Part shown: piece by piece, positions 54,360 through 62,911 of the stretch
Layout of the letters: every line of letters begins with the position of its first letter
How positions within the stretch are numbered: the stretch's first letter is position 1
From: Microbacterium hydrothermale
GTDB lineage: Bacteria > Actinomycetota > Actinomycetes > Actinomycetales > Microbacteriaceae
Reading direction: 5' to 3'
DNA: 64,000 nucleotides
Assembly: GCF_004854025.1 (NCBI RefSeq)
Contig: NZ_STGM01000001.1
Span: forward strand, 124,001 to 188,000
Program-made: the position numbers and the translations under genes
Notes under the pieces: model-generated
Database searches by the model: none
The model's input: the letters and a program-made list of their open reading frames with translations, nothing else
Told to the model about the DNA's origin: nothing

Positions 54360-55816
54360 CCGAGGCGCGCCTGTACGACGACGCCGGGATGCCCGCGCTC
54401 GAGATCAGCGGAGAGGGCCCCCGGCCGGCATCCGTGGTGCTCGAGGGGGCGCGGGCGCGCACCCACGGGCGTTTGCACGGCCGCGGGCGCACCTGGCGCG
54501 CCGTGGTGCCCCTGCACGCGGCGCGCTGGGGCGGCGCCGACCTCCCACTGCCCTCGGGGCGCTATCGACTGCGCATCGACGCCGGGGAGGCGACGGATGC
54601 CGACGCCTCGACGCCGACGCTCGCCGAGACCGCGCTGTCGGGTCTGCGCGCCGCGCTCTCGGACGGGGTCGTGACCGTCGCCCCGCCCGTCGATCCGGTC
54701 TACCTGGCGGGGGAGGGGCGTGCCGCGATCGAGCGCCGGTACGCGATGGGCGGCCGCGAGCCGCTCGAGAACGCCGTGTTCTTCGAGAGCTTCTACGGGC
54801 GCACGGCGGGATGCAATCCTCTCGCGATCGATCGCGAGCTCGCCCGCGTGGCCCCCGGCGTGACCCGCTACTGGAGCGTCGTCGACCTGTCGGTCGAGGT
54901 GCCCGAGGGCGCGATCGCGGTCGTCGAGGGGAGCCCCGAGTGGTGGCGGGCGCGCGGCGTCTCGCGACTGCTCGTCGTGAACGACTGGCTGCGCCGACGC
55001 TTCGTGCGCCGCCGCGGACAGCGGGTGCTGCAGACCTGGCACGGCACCCCGCTCAAGCGTCTCGCCCTGCACCGCCCCGGATTCGACCCGCGACGCGCGA
55101 TCGCGGTGGTGCGCGAGAGCCGGCGGTGGAACATCCTGCTCGCGCAGAGTCCGTACGCCGCGCGCGTGCTGAGCAAGGCGTACGTGTTCCTGCGTCGACC
55201 GATCTGGGTCGAGGGGTATCCCCGCGACGACGCCCTGCAGAACGACGACGGTCTCGAGACGCGTCGGCGCCTCGGCATCCGTCCCGGCGAGCGGGTGCTG
55301 CTGTACGCGCCGACCTGGCGCGACGATCGCGAGCGGATCGTCGACTTCGTCGACCCGTCGGCGCTCGCCCGCGCGACCGACGCCGTGGTGCTCATGCGCG
55401 GTCACACGCGCACGCTGCAGCCCGGGGCCGACCTCGACGGCCCGCGGGTGATCGACGTGACGGGCTACCCCGACACCTCGCGGCTGCTCGCCGCCGCGGA
55501 CGCGTTGATCACCGACTACTCCTCGGTGATGTTCGACTTCGCGATCACGGGCAAGCCGATGTATTTCCTCGTGCCCGATCTCGAGCGCTACCGCGGGGAG
55601 ATGCGCGGCTTCTACTTCGACCTGCTCGACCTCGCGCCGGGCCCGGTCGTGCGCTCGCAGGACGACCTCGAGCGGGCGCTCGCCGACGTGGACCCGTCGA
55701 TCTTCGCGGAGCGCTACTCGCGGTGGCGGCAGCTGTTCGCCCCTCGGGACGACGGCCGCGCCGCGGAACGCGTCGTGGCGCGCATCCTCGATCAGGGGTT
55801 CGTGGAGCGCGGCTGA
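54356..55816 (+). CDS. CDP-glycerol glycerophosphotransferase-like
   Basis: This 486-aa homologue carries an extra N-terminal beta-rich region (about 1-110) before the TagB/F domain, which shows LENAVFFESFYGRTAGCNP, LQTWHGTPLKRLALHRPGF, VLLYAPTWRDDRE and DALITDYSSVMFDFAITGKP. The QTWHGTPLK and TDYSSVMFD motifs are closer to the canonical enzymes than those of its neighbour, so it is the better candidate polymerase. It is coupled to the upstream gene by an ATGA overlap. Confidence 0.88.
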   Translation: MTEARLYDDAGMPALEISGEGPRPASVVLEGARARTHGRLHGRGRTWRAVVPLHAARWGGADLPLPSGRYRLRIDAGEATDADASTPTLAETALSGLRAALSDGVVTVAPPVDPVYLAGEGRAAIERRYAMGGREPLENAVFFESFYGRTAGCNPLAIDRELARVAPGVTRYWSVVDLSVEVPEGAIAVVEGSPEWWRARGVSRLLVVNDWLRRRFVRRRGQRVLQTWHGTPLKRLALHRPGFDPRRAIAVVRESRRWNILLAQSPYAARVLSKAYVFLRRPIWVEGYPRDDALQNDDGLETRRRLGIRPGERVLLYAPTWRDDRERIVDFVDPSALARATDAVVLMRGHTRTLQPGADLDGPRVIDVTGYPDTSRLLAAADALITDYSSVMFDFAITGKPMYFLVPDLERYRGEMRGFYFDLLDLAPGPVVRSQDDLERALADVDPSIFAERYSRWRQLFAPRDDGRAAERVVARILDQGFVERG

Positions 55817-55838
55817 ATCCGACCGCTCACCGCTTCTT

Positions 55839-55854
55839 CGGGGAGGAAGCCCCG
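55839..55854. terminator. Short hairpin between convergent genes
   Basis: CGGGG-AGGAAG-CCCCG forms a 5-bp stem in the 42-bp gap between the TagF-like gene and the DUF7882-like gene. Confidence 0.35.
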
Positions 55855-55858
55855 CGCG

Positions 55859-56200
55859 TCAGGCGGCCGCGAGGAGCTGCTCGCGGTGCGCGTCCTCGTG
55901 CTTCTGCCAGGTCTCAGCGTTCAGCAGCAGTCCGGACGACATCGACGCCTGGTCGGCGAGCTGACGCAGGTATCCGCCCGACAGGCGCGCGGACTCGGCG
56001 GAGGAGTACTGGAACCGCATCGAGATCGACGGCTGCACCCACAGCGTGGTGCGCGCGTGACCCTCGGCCCTGTCGGTCCAGGTGATCGTGAAGGACTCGC
56101 CGCGTCGGAGCTTCGTGGACAGGACCACCTGCAGGTACTGCAGGAGGCGGTCGTCGATCTGGAGAGGCTGCGTGTCGGCGCTGTAGAAGAGCATGCCCAT
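55859..56200 (-). CDS. DUF7882-like small protein
   Basis: This 113-aa protein starts MGMLFYSADTQPLQIDDRLLQYLQVVLSTKLRRGESFTITW. That matches my memory of the DUF7882 family, common in Microbacteriaceae and of unknown function. The rest is a beta-rich middle (TTLWVQPSISMRFQYSS) and a helical end. It lies 31 bp downstream of a 54-aa membrane-peptide gene on the same strand, so the two probably form an operon. Confidence 0.7.
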   Translation of the reverse strand: MGMLFYSADTQPLQIDDRLLQYLQVVLSTKLRRGESFTITWTDRAEGHARTTLWVQPSISMRFQYSSAESARLSGGYLRQLADQASMSSGLLLNAETWQKHEDAHREQLLAAA

Positions 56201-56231
56201 GACGGAGAAGTGGTTCCTGTGCAGAAGCGGG

Positions 56232-56396
56232 TCAGAAGAACAGGGGGAGCACGACGGCTGCGCTGAGGCCGCAGGTCGCGATGCTCGCCCACACGACGAC
56301 GGTCGTCAGGCGTGCGGTGGCAACCGCGGAGGCCGAGGGGACGAAGGTGGAACGGTGCCGCAGCGGGGCGTTCGTGGTGAGGGCGGTGCTGGTCAT
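56232..56396 (-). CDS. Small membrane peptide, 54 aa
   Basis: A short frame opens at ATG 56396 with AAGGAA 7 nt upstream and closes at TGA 56232. The first 28 residues are polar/Ala-rich (TALTTNAPLRHRSTFVPS). One hydrophobic helix (about 31-54: TTVVVWASIATCGLSAAVVL) ends in PLFF. No family is known to me. It lies between a MarR gene and the DUF7882-like gene, and the operator-like palindrome is 60 bp upstream. Confidence 0.6.
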   Translation of the reverse strand: MTSTALTTNAPLRHRSTFVPSASAVATARLTTVVVWASIATCGLSAAVVLPLFF

Positions 56397-56455
56397 CGGG
56401 ACGTTCCTTTCTTCGTCGGAACGAGGGGCTCCTCGCTGGTAGATAGGCTAGCACC

Positions 56456-56474
56456 TAATTAAGCTCGTTAATCA
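56456..56474. promoter_or_regulatory. Probable MarR operator
   Basis: TAATTAA-GCTCG-TTAATCA is an inverted repeat with 6 of 7 arm positions paired (inner ATTAA/TTAAT perfect). It lies in the divergent region between the 54-aa peptide gene and the MarR gene, in a strikingly AT-rich patch for this genome. Confidence 0.5.
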
Positions 56475-56572
56475 TCATGTCGCCGAACATTCAGGAAGAA
56501 TGACAGTCAGTCGAGCAATCTTCTGCGTCCGGCTATGCTGGTCGGATGCGCCGGAACCAGGAGAGCGGGTCG

Positions 56573-57055
56573 ATGAGTCGAGAACACGAGGTCTCCTCCC
56601 CGCTCATGGAGGCTCTGACGCACTACTCGCGGGAGCGCGAAGCGGCGGCCGCGAAGGCCCGCAAGCAGCTCGGCGTCAACGAATTGGATGCGAAGGCGCT
56701 CGCCTTCGTGGGGGCGAATCCGGGCATGCGGCCCTCCGAGCTCGCCGCGACCCTCGGGGTGACCTCGGCCGGCATCACCACGATGGTGGAGAGGCTCGTC
56801 CGCCGCGGCATCCTTCGTCGTGAGCTCGACGCGAGCGATCGCCGGGTGAACCACATCCATCTCGCGATCGACCTCGAGAACGAGCCGTGGTCGCAGCTCG
56901 CGGCGTTCGACGACGCCTGCCGCCGCATCATCGGCAGCCTCGACCCGCAGATCGAGGCCGACCTCGCCGATTTCCTCAGCAAGACGACGATGGCCGCGAC
57001 CGAGCGGGTCGCGCGCGTCGACGCTCTGGTCGACGAGACCTCCGCCGCGGCCTGA
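56573..57055 (+). CDS. MarR-family regulator
   Basis: This winged-helix protein of 160 aa has the recognition segment MRPSELAATLGVTSAGITTMVERLVRRGILRRELDASDRRVNHIHLAI. The start is taken as ATG 56573, with GGAGAG upstream; an in-frame ATG at 56546, 8 nt after TATGCT, could give a leaderless longer form. It is divergent from the 54-aa peptide and DUF7882-like genes and probably controls them. Confidence 0.82.
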   Translation: MSREHEVSSPLMEALTHYSREREAAAAKARKQLGVNELDAKALAFVGANPGMRPSELAATLGVTSAGITTMVERLVRRGILRRELDASDRRVNHIHLAIDLENEPWSQLAAFDDACRRIIGSLDPQIEADLADFLSKTTMAATERVARVDALVDETSAAA

Positions 57056-57074
57056 CCCGGGTCGTTCCCGCCCG

Positions 57075-58157
57075 TCAGGGCAGGGGCGTGTTGCGGCCGT
57101 CGAGGCGCGAGGTGTCGACGGTGTCGCGCGCTCCGCGCAGCAGCGCCCAGAGGAAGCCCGCTCCCCACGAGACGTGCATCGACGGCAGCACGGCGGCCGT
57201 CCACGCCTTGTCGCGCCACCCGCGTCCCCCGCCGCGTCCGAGCGCCCCCACGGCGACCAGCGCCGCGTACGCCGCCACCGGCAGGTGCAGCAGCCCGCGC
57301 GTGCCGCAGCGACCGCGAGCCGCCTGCGTGACGCCCACGATCAGCGACACCGCCGCGGCGACCAGCAGCGCCGGGGGAGCGAAGAACCGTAAGGGAGTGC
57401 CCCGCGGGTACCGCCGCACGAGCTCGCCGCGCCACGCACCGGTCGCCCGGAACTGCCGCACGAGCCGCGTCCAGCTCTCCCGCGGCCAGTAGACGACCGA
57501 GAGGGCCGGATCGAACCACACGCGGTAGCCCGCGCGGCGGATGCGCAGGTTCAGTTCCCAGTCCTCGCCGCGGCGGATGCTCTCGTCGAAGAAGCCGACC
57601 TCCTCGAGGACGCTGCGTCGCATCACCCCGAGGTAGGCCGACTCGGCCGGACCCTCGCCCGACCCTCCGTGATAGGCGCCTCCGCCGAGGCCGACGCGGG
57701 AGTTGTACGCGCGCGCGACCGCCCGCTGGAACGGCGACCGCCCGTCGGCGCGCATGACCCCGCCGACGTTGGCGGCGCGCACCCGCCGGAGCGTCGCGAG
57801 GGCGCGGCGGGTGTAGCCGGGCGACAGCTCCGAGTGCGCGTCGACCCGCACGATCGTCGGGTACCGGCTCGCGCGGATCGCGCGGTTGAGTCCGACCGGG
57901 ATGTCGGCGGCGGGGTTCTCGATCAGGACGATGCGGTCGTCGGCATCCGCCAACTCCCGCGCGATCGCGTCGGTGCCGTCACTCGAGGGGCCGAGGGCCA
58001 GGACGAGCTCCACCGGTCCGGGGACGTCTTGAGAGAGAGTGGATGCCACGGCCCGACGCAGATAGCGCTGCTCGTTCAGCACGGGCATGACGAAGCTCAC
58101 GCCGGCATCGTCGGGGGGAACGGGCGCGTCTCTTCCGCCGGGGGTCGGGAGGGGCAT
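57075..58157 (-). CDS. Glycosyltransferase family 2, membrane
   Basis: This 360-aa GT2 enzyme has VSFVMPVLNEQRYLRRAVASTLSQ, VRVDAHSELSPGYTRRA (DxH in place of DxD) and RRGEDWELNLRIRRAGYRVWFDP. Two to three hydrophobic helices close the protein (about 265-335). It probably adds a sugar to a lipid-linked wall polymer. It is divergent from the third glycerophosphotransferase homologue. Confidence 0.82.
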   Translation of the reverse strand: MPLPTPGGRDAPVPPDDAGVSFVMPVLNEQRYLRRAVASTLSQDVPGPVELVLALGPSSDGTDAIARELADADDRIVLIENPAADIPVGLNRAIRASRYPTIVRVDAHSELSPGYTRRALATLRRVRAANVGGVMRADGRSPFQRAVARAYNSRVGLGGGAYHGGSGEGPAESAYLGVMRRSVLEEVGFFDESIRRGEDWELNLRIRRAGYRVWFDPALSVVYWPRESWTRLVRQFRATGAWRGELVRRYPRGTPLRFFAPPALLVAAAVSLIVGVTQAARGRCGTRGLLHLPVAAYAALVAVGALGRGGGRGWRDKAWTAAVLPSMHVSWGAGFLWALLRGARDTVDTSRLDGRNTPLP

Positions 58158-58199
58158 CCCTCGATCCTCTCAGACGACCCTGGCCGGTACCCTGGAACG

Positions 58200-59450
58200 A
58201 TGCCCCTCGCCCGCGACGCCCAGCTGGCCGTGGGGCTGCTGCGCAAAGCCCTCGCCACCCGCAACGCCCGCCGCGACCTGCGCCGCGCCCTCGACGAGCG
58301 GGGACCGCTGCCCACCGGTCGCTTCCAGGTCGCGGTGTACTTCGCCGACGGTGCCGTCAACATGTACCAGATGCGGCAGTGGTACGCGCCGCTGCGCGAG
58401 CTCGCGAAGACCTGGCCGGTGCTGGTCATCAGCCGGGCGATCCGCGGCGCGGACGCGCTGCTGAAAGACGACGCCCTGCCCGTCGCCTTCGCCCCGACCG
58501 TCGGCGCGGTCGAGCAGGTGCTCGCCGAGCAGGACATCCGCGTGGTGCTCTACGTCAACCAGAACACCCGCAACTTCCAGATGTTCCGGTACGGCCGGCA
58601 GTGGCACGTGTTCATCAACCACGGCGAGAGCGACAAGATGTACATGTCGACGAACCAGTTCAAGGCGTACGACTACGCCCTGGTCGCCGGCGACGCCGCC
58701 CGCGAGCGCCTGTCGCGCGTGCTGTGGGACTACGACCTCGATCGGCGCACCTTCTCGATCGGCCGACCGCAGGCCGACCACTACTCGGGCGTGCTGCCCT
58801 ACGAGCCCGACGGGCGCACGGTCGTGCTGTACGCGCCCACGTGGGAGGGTGATCGCCCCTCCGCCCACTACGGCTCGATCGCGACGCACGGTGAGTCGCT
58901 CGTGAAGGCCCTGCTCGCCACCGGGCGTCACCGGGTCATCTATCGCCCGCATCCCCGGTCGGGGGTCGTGGATGCCGCCTACGGCGCGGCCGACAAGAGG
59001 ATCGTCGCGGCCCTCGCGGCGGCCAACGCCTCCGACCCGGGCGCCCACCACGTGCACGACACCGGTCCCGACCTCGGCTGGCAGCTCGCGGCCGCCGATC
59101 TCGCCGTCGTCGACATCTCGGCGATGGTCTACGACCGTCTCGCGGTGGGAAAGCCGCTGATGATCACGCGGCCGGTGGATCCGGAGGCCCTCGTCGACGA
59201 CAGCGGATACCTCTCCGCCTGCGAGTGGCTGGATGCCGCGGCATCCGGGGCCATCGTCGCCGAGGCCGACCGCGTGCTCGGCGACCCCGACGCGGTGGGA
59301 CGACTCGAGCACTGGGTGCGCCACTACTTCGGCGACACCACCCCGGGCGCCTCGACGACACGCTTCGAGGCCGCGATCGGCGAGCTCATGCAGCGGTGGC
59401 AGCAGTGGCACGATCGCTCGAGCGCCGCCGACGACGTCACCGGGGCCTGA
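58200..59450 (+). CDS. CDP-glycerol glycerophosphotransferase-like
   Basis: This 416-aa TagB/F-family protein has FQVAVYFADGAVNMYQMRQWYAPLREL, WHVFINHGESDKMYMSTNQFKAYDYALVAG and VVLYAPTWEGDRPSAHYGS. LAVVDISAMVYDRLAVGKPLM stands where DYSS usually is. HGESDK replaces HGxPLK, so donor or acceptor may differ from the other two homologues. The start is ATG 58200, 8 nt after TACCCT, so a leaderless mRNA is plausible. Confidence 0.83.
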   Translation: MPLARDAQLAVGLLRKALATRNARRDLRRALDERGPLPTGRFQVAVYFADGAVNMYQMRQWYAPLRELAKTWPVLVISRAIRGADALLKDDALPVAFAPTVGAVEQVLAEQDIRVVLYVNQNTRNFQMFRYGRQWHVFINHGESDKMYMSTNQFKAYDYALVAGDAARERLSRVLWDYDLDRRTFSIGRPQADHYSGVLPYEPDGRTVVLYAPTWEGDRPSAHYGSIATHGESLVKALLATGRHRVIYRPHPRSGVVDAAYGAADKRIVAALAAANASDPGAHHVHDTGPDLGWQLAAADLAVVDISAMVYDRLAVGKPLMITRPVDPEALVDDSGYLSACEWLDAAASGAIVAEADRVLGDPDAVGRLEHWVRHYFGDTTPGASTTRFEAAIGELMQRWQQWHDRSSAADDVTGA

Positions 59451-59501
59451 CGCCCCAGCGTCGAACGGGGCCCGCGTTCTCGTCGGAGATCGCGGCGGCG
59501 C

Positions 59502-60845
59502 TTAGCCCAGCGGGGCCAGTCGCCCGATCGCGGCGAGGGGGATACCGACCCAGTCGGGCCGGTTGCGGGTCTCGTAGATCGCCTCGTAGACCGCCTTGTC
59601 GAGCTCGAACGCGGCGAGCAGCGCGTCGTCGACCGCGCGGTCGGGGCCGGCCGTCTCGGCGTACCCCTCGAGGAACGCCTGCTGCGCGGCGATCACCCAC
59701 GCCCGCACGGCCGCCCCGTCGTCGTCGGCGACGGCGCCCGAGACGTAATCGAACGAACGCAGCATGCCCGCGACATCGCGCACGGCGACGTCGGGCTGCA
59801 GGCGCTCCGAGATCGGCCGCAGGGGTTCGCCCTCGAAGTCGAGCAGCACCCAGCCGTTGGCGGGCGTGTCGAGCACCTGCCCCAGGTGCAGGTCTCCGTG
59901 CACCCGCTGCAGCGCCGGCCACGGCGCCACGGCGGCCGCGGCGTAGACCTCGCGGATCCGGTCGGCGTAGGGCGCGAGAGCGGGAACCTCGGCGAGCGCG
60001 ATCGACAGTCGCCGCTCCCAGGCGCCGACGACGGCGGCCCGGTCGACGCCCTCGGGTTCGCGCGTCGGGAACTGCGCCGCGAGCGCGACGTGCATTCCGG
60101 CGACGCTCGCGCCGAGCGCGTGGGCGCGGGCGGCGAAATCCTCGTCGGCGGCCGCGGCGTCGAGAGCGACGCGCCAGGCGTCCTCGACGCCCTCGAAGAA
60201 CTCCTGCGCGAACGCGAGCGACCCGCTCACGGGTACGCCCTCGGGCGTCACCCATGACCCGCGCACCTCGCCGATCGCCGCGGGCACGAAGGCGGCCCCG
60301 CCGGCGGCGAGCGCCGACTGCAGTTCGACGTCGGGGTTGATGCCGGGGTTCACCTGGCGGAAGAGCTTGCAGATGATCGGGATGCCGGCATCCTGATCCG
60401 ACGCGGGACGGAAGATCAGCGAGGTGTTGGACTGCTCGCCGCTGAGCACCTTCGCCGTCGCGCGCCGGGCGACGGGACGATCGCCGGACGGCGCGAGAGC
60501 GATGCCGAGAAAACCGTTCTCGGCGACGCCGACCTCACCGCCGACGGTGACCCAGGCGTAGAGCTGGTCGGTGAAGGCGGGGTCGGTCGTGGCATCCGCC
60601 CACACCCACCCCTCGGAGGCGGGACCGATGAGGCTGCCCGGGGGCACCGAGCCCTCGGCACGCCGCGCCACTGGCACCTGGTACACGATCGCGGGCTGCA
60701 CCGCCTCGTCGCGCACGAGCAGAAGGCGCGCGTCGTCGGCCAGCTGCCAATCAGCGACCACGGTGAGCCGGGGATCGCGTCCCTTCGTGCCGTACCAGCG
60801 TTGCCGCGGCATCCAGACCGCGAGGAGATCGAGGAGGTCGCCCAT
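59502..60845 (-). CDS. mak: Maltokinase
   Basis: This 447-aa protein of the APH-like kinase fold phosphorylates maltose for the GlgE glucan pathway. The N-terminal cap has WMPRQRWYGTKGRDP. The kinase part has LQRVHGDLHLGQVL and WVLLDFEGEPLRPISER, with the catalytic Asp and metal-binding Asp intact, unlike the pseudokinase-like protein at 6749-8203. treS and glgE, its usual partners, are not in the window. Confidence 0.9.
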   Translation of the reverse strand: MGDLLDLLAVWMPRQRWYGTKGRDPRLTVVADWQLADDARLLLVRDEAVQPAIVYQVPVARRAEGSVPPGSLIGPASEGWVWADATTDPAFTDQLYAWVTVGGEVGVAENGFLGIALAPSGDRPVARRATAKVLSGEQSNTSLIFRPASDQDAGIPIICKLFRQVNPGINPDVELQSALAAGGAAFVPAAIGEVRGSWVTPEGVPVSGSLAFAQEFFEGVEDAWRVALDAAAADEDFAARAHALGASVAGMHVALAAQFPTREPEGVDRAAVVGAWERRLSIALAEVPALAPYADRIREVYAAAAVAPWPALQRVHGDLHLGQVLDTPANGWVLLDFEGEPLRPISERLQPDVAVRDVAGMLRSFDYVSGAVADDDGAAVRAWVIAAQQAFLEGYAETAGPDRAVDDALLAAFELDKAVYEAIYETRNRPDWVGIPLAAIGRLAPLG

Positions 60846-60921
60846 GCGGCGAGGCTAACGCGCTCGGCCGCGTGACACGCGGGTCTTGCGCGCGGGTCTC
60901 GATCGATGAAAGGGGATGCCG

Positions 60922-61854
60922 CTAGCGGGCGGCGTCGTCGTGACCCGTCGCGCGCTCGGTGCCCCGGCGGCGGGGGAGCGCACGCCGCGCCGCCGATTCG
61001 GTCGCACGCCCGGCCCTGCCCACCGCGGCGGCGATCGCCTCGCCCGCCCGGCGCGCGCCGCCCGCGGCGGCGTTCTCGAGCCGCTCGGCGCCGGGGCGCG
61101 GCTCGAGGTCGGCGGGCAGCTCGTGCGGCGCCGTGCCGAACGCGCGGCGGGAGTGCACGAGCACGCGCCGGCCGAGGATGTTGTTGCCGGCTCCGCCCAC
61201 GACGGCGCCGACGCCGAAGGGGAGGGCCTTGCCGATCCACGAGGCACCGCCGCGGGCCGCGAACTGCCGCACGAACATCGTCTTGAGTCGATCGACGAGC
61301 GGGCCGATGGCCGCGCGGGGGAGCGTCGAGGTGACCATCTCGCCCCACGACGCGGAGCGCCCCGCTCCGCGCCCGGCCGCCTGCGCGGACAGCTGCGAGA
61401 CCAGGTCGACGCCCTCTTTACCGAGGATGAGGGCGAGCACGAGCGCCCGGGCGCGATCCGGATCGTCGACGGCGACGCCGTGCACCTCGGCGACCGACTG
61501 GGCGTACAGCGCGGTCGCCTCGAGGAAGCCGAGCGTCTCGACGCCGCTCAGCGCCAGCGTCACCCCCGTGCCGATCCCCGGCACGACAGCGGTGGCGCCG
61601 ACCGCCGCGCCTCCAGTGGTGACCGCGGCGAGATATCGACGCTCGAGGATGGCGAGGATCTCGTCGACCGAGGCGCGCGGATGCCGCAACCGGATGCTGC
61701 GCAGGTGCGCGAGCACCACGGGGCGCTGCACCGAGAGCACGCGGTCGAGCATGCGGATCGCGCGCGGGTGCTCCTCCGACCCCGCCGGGGGGAGTCCGCC
61801 CGCCCAGGGCGCGTCCTTCGGGAGGGAATGGATGCGGTGCACCTTCTCTGCCAT
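60922..61854 (-). CDS. EcsC-like hypothetical protein
   Basis: This 310-aa protein has VVTTGG-type glycine-rich hydrophobic stretches (AAVTTGGAAVGATAVVPGIGTGVTLALSGVETLGFLEATALYAQSV and LPFGVGAVVGGAGNNILGRRVLVHSRRAFG), typical of the EcsC/DUF697 type of membrane-associated proteins. The C-terminus is Ala/Arg-rich and disordered. Function unknown. Confidence 0.6.
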   Translation of the reverse strand: MAEKVHRIHSLPKDAPWAGGLPPAGSEEHPRAIRMLDRVLSVQRPVVLAHLRSIRLRHPRASVDEILAILERRYLAAVTTGGAAVGATAVVPGIGTGVTLALSGVETLGFLEATALYAQSVAEVHGVAVDDPDRARALVLALILGKEGVDLVSQLSAQAAGRGAGRSASWGEMVTSTLPRAAIGPLVDRLKTMFVRQFAARGGASWIGKALPFGVGAVVGGAGNNILGRRVLVHSRRAFGTAPHELPADLEPRPGAERLENAAAGGARRAGEAIAAAVGRAGRATESAARRALPRRRGTERATGHDDAAR

Positions 61855-61954
61855 GCAGGCATCCTCTCCTGGGCGGCTGAACGCCGGGGGTGAGGCGCGA
61901 CGATCCGGCGGCCGGGACCGCGGGGCACGCGTGCCGGGCGTGCGTATCGGGCGG

Positions 61955-62029
61955 GCGCGCGTCAGGCTAGCGCGCGTCGGGCGAGCACGCGTCAGGGGAG
62001 CTCGCGCAAGGCGAGCACGCGTCAGACGA
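61955..62029. repeat. 15-bp tandem repeats
   Basis: Five 15-bp units begin at 61955, 61970, 61985, 62000 and 62015, of the form GCnCGCGTCAGGcgA. The last unit contains the stop codon of the nucleotidyltransferase gene. The array lies between it and the upstream end of the EcsC-like gene. Confidence 0.75.
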
Positions 62030-62714
62030 AGAGGTTCGCCCGGTCGAGGTCTTCGGCGAAGTCGACCTCGACCGCATACAGGTCGGAGATGTCGAGGGGC
62101 TCCACGCGCATCCCGTCCTCGGCGATGGCGAGTTCGATGCCGCGCTCGAAGTAGTCCTGGTCGTCGACCCGCTGCAGGTGGCGCTGGAGCGTCTTATTGT
62201 CGCGCGACGAGACGTAGTTGATGCCTACGGCTTCTCCCACGCCACCCACGACGACCTTCGAGAGCTCGTGGATGAAGCCCTCGGCATCCACCGTGTACTT
62301 CACCTCTTCGTCGCTGACCTTCGCGGTGTCGACGGTGACGAACGAGCGGTCGTCGTCGACGAGGTGCGCCGCGCGAGCGAGCACGTGCGGGTCGAAGACC
62401 ACGTCGCCGTTCATCCACAGCACGCCGCCGCGGCCCGTCTTGGAGAGCGCCCGGAGCAGGCTCTTCGAGGTGTTGGTCTGGTCGTAGCGGTCGTTGTAGA
62501 CGTAGTCGACGCGCGGGAAGGCATCGACGATGGTCTCGGCACGGTAGCCGACCACCGTCGTGATGCGGGCACGATCGCCGAAGGCGGAGCGGATGTTGTC
62601 GTGCTGCTGCTGCATGATGCTGCGCCCGTCGGCGAGGGGCGTGAGCGGTTTCGGAAGGCTGCGGCCGAGGCGCGAGCCCATGCCCGCGGCGAGGATCACG
62701 ATCTGAACTGTCAA
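62022..62714 (-). CDS. LicC-like sugar/choline nucleotidyltransferase
   Basis: This 230-aa NTP-transferase starts IVILAAGMGSRLGRSLPKPLTPLADGRSIMQQQ, with the G-x-G-x-R-x6-PKP motif. GVLWMNGDVVFDPHVLARA supplies the metal-binding Asp, and DISDLYAVEVDFAEDLDRA the C-terminal Asp. It resembles phosphocholine or sugar-phosphate cytidylyltransferases. With the nearby TagB/F proteins, it may activate a substituent for a wall polymer. The start is TTG 62714 with AGGAG 6 nt upstream. Confidence 0.8.
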   Translation of the reverse strand: MTVQIVILAAGMGSRLGRSLPKPLTPLADGRSIMQQQHDNIRSAFGDRARITTVVGYRAETIVDAFPRVDYVYNDRYDQTNTSKSLLRALSKTGRGGVLWMNGDVVFDPHVLARAAHLVDDDRSFVTVDTAKVSDEEVKYTVDAEGFIHELSKVVVGGVGEAVGINYVSSRDNKTLQRHLQRVDDQDYFERGIELAIAEDGMRVEPLDISDLYAVEVDFAEDLDRANLFV

Positions 62715-62782
62715 GGCTGGCTCCTGGGGGGATGAGTCGTCATGTCCGGTTCACCGGAATGTCACGCCTTCGTGTTCGATCA

Positions 62783-62812
62783 ACTGTAGCGAGAGCCCCC
62801 TGCGAGGTGGCA
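62783..62812 (-). promoter_or_regulatory. Candidate promoter of nucleotidyltransferase
   Basis: On the minus strand TGCCAC (62807-62812) and TACAGT (62783-62788) are 18 bp apart, about 68 bp before the TTG start. Confidence 0.4.
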
Positions 62813-62911
62813 TGATTCGCCCCGGTCGTTGTGGTTTCGTGATGACGACGGATCACTGCGCCGCGCGACCAGCCTGCGGGCGGTGTCGGAGGTCGTTGAT
62901 AGTTTGGTGCG

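Noticed and set aside
59437-60255. A 272-aa Arg-rich minus-strand frame
   Set aside because: It is an out-of-phase shadow of the maltokinase gene.
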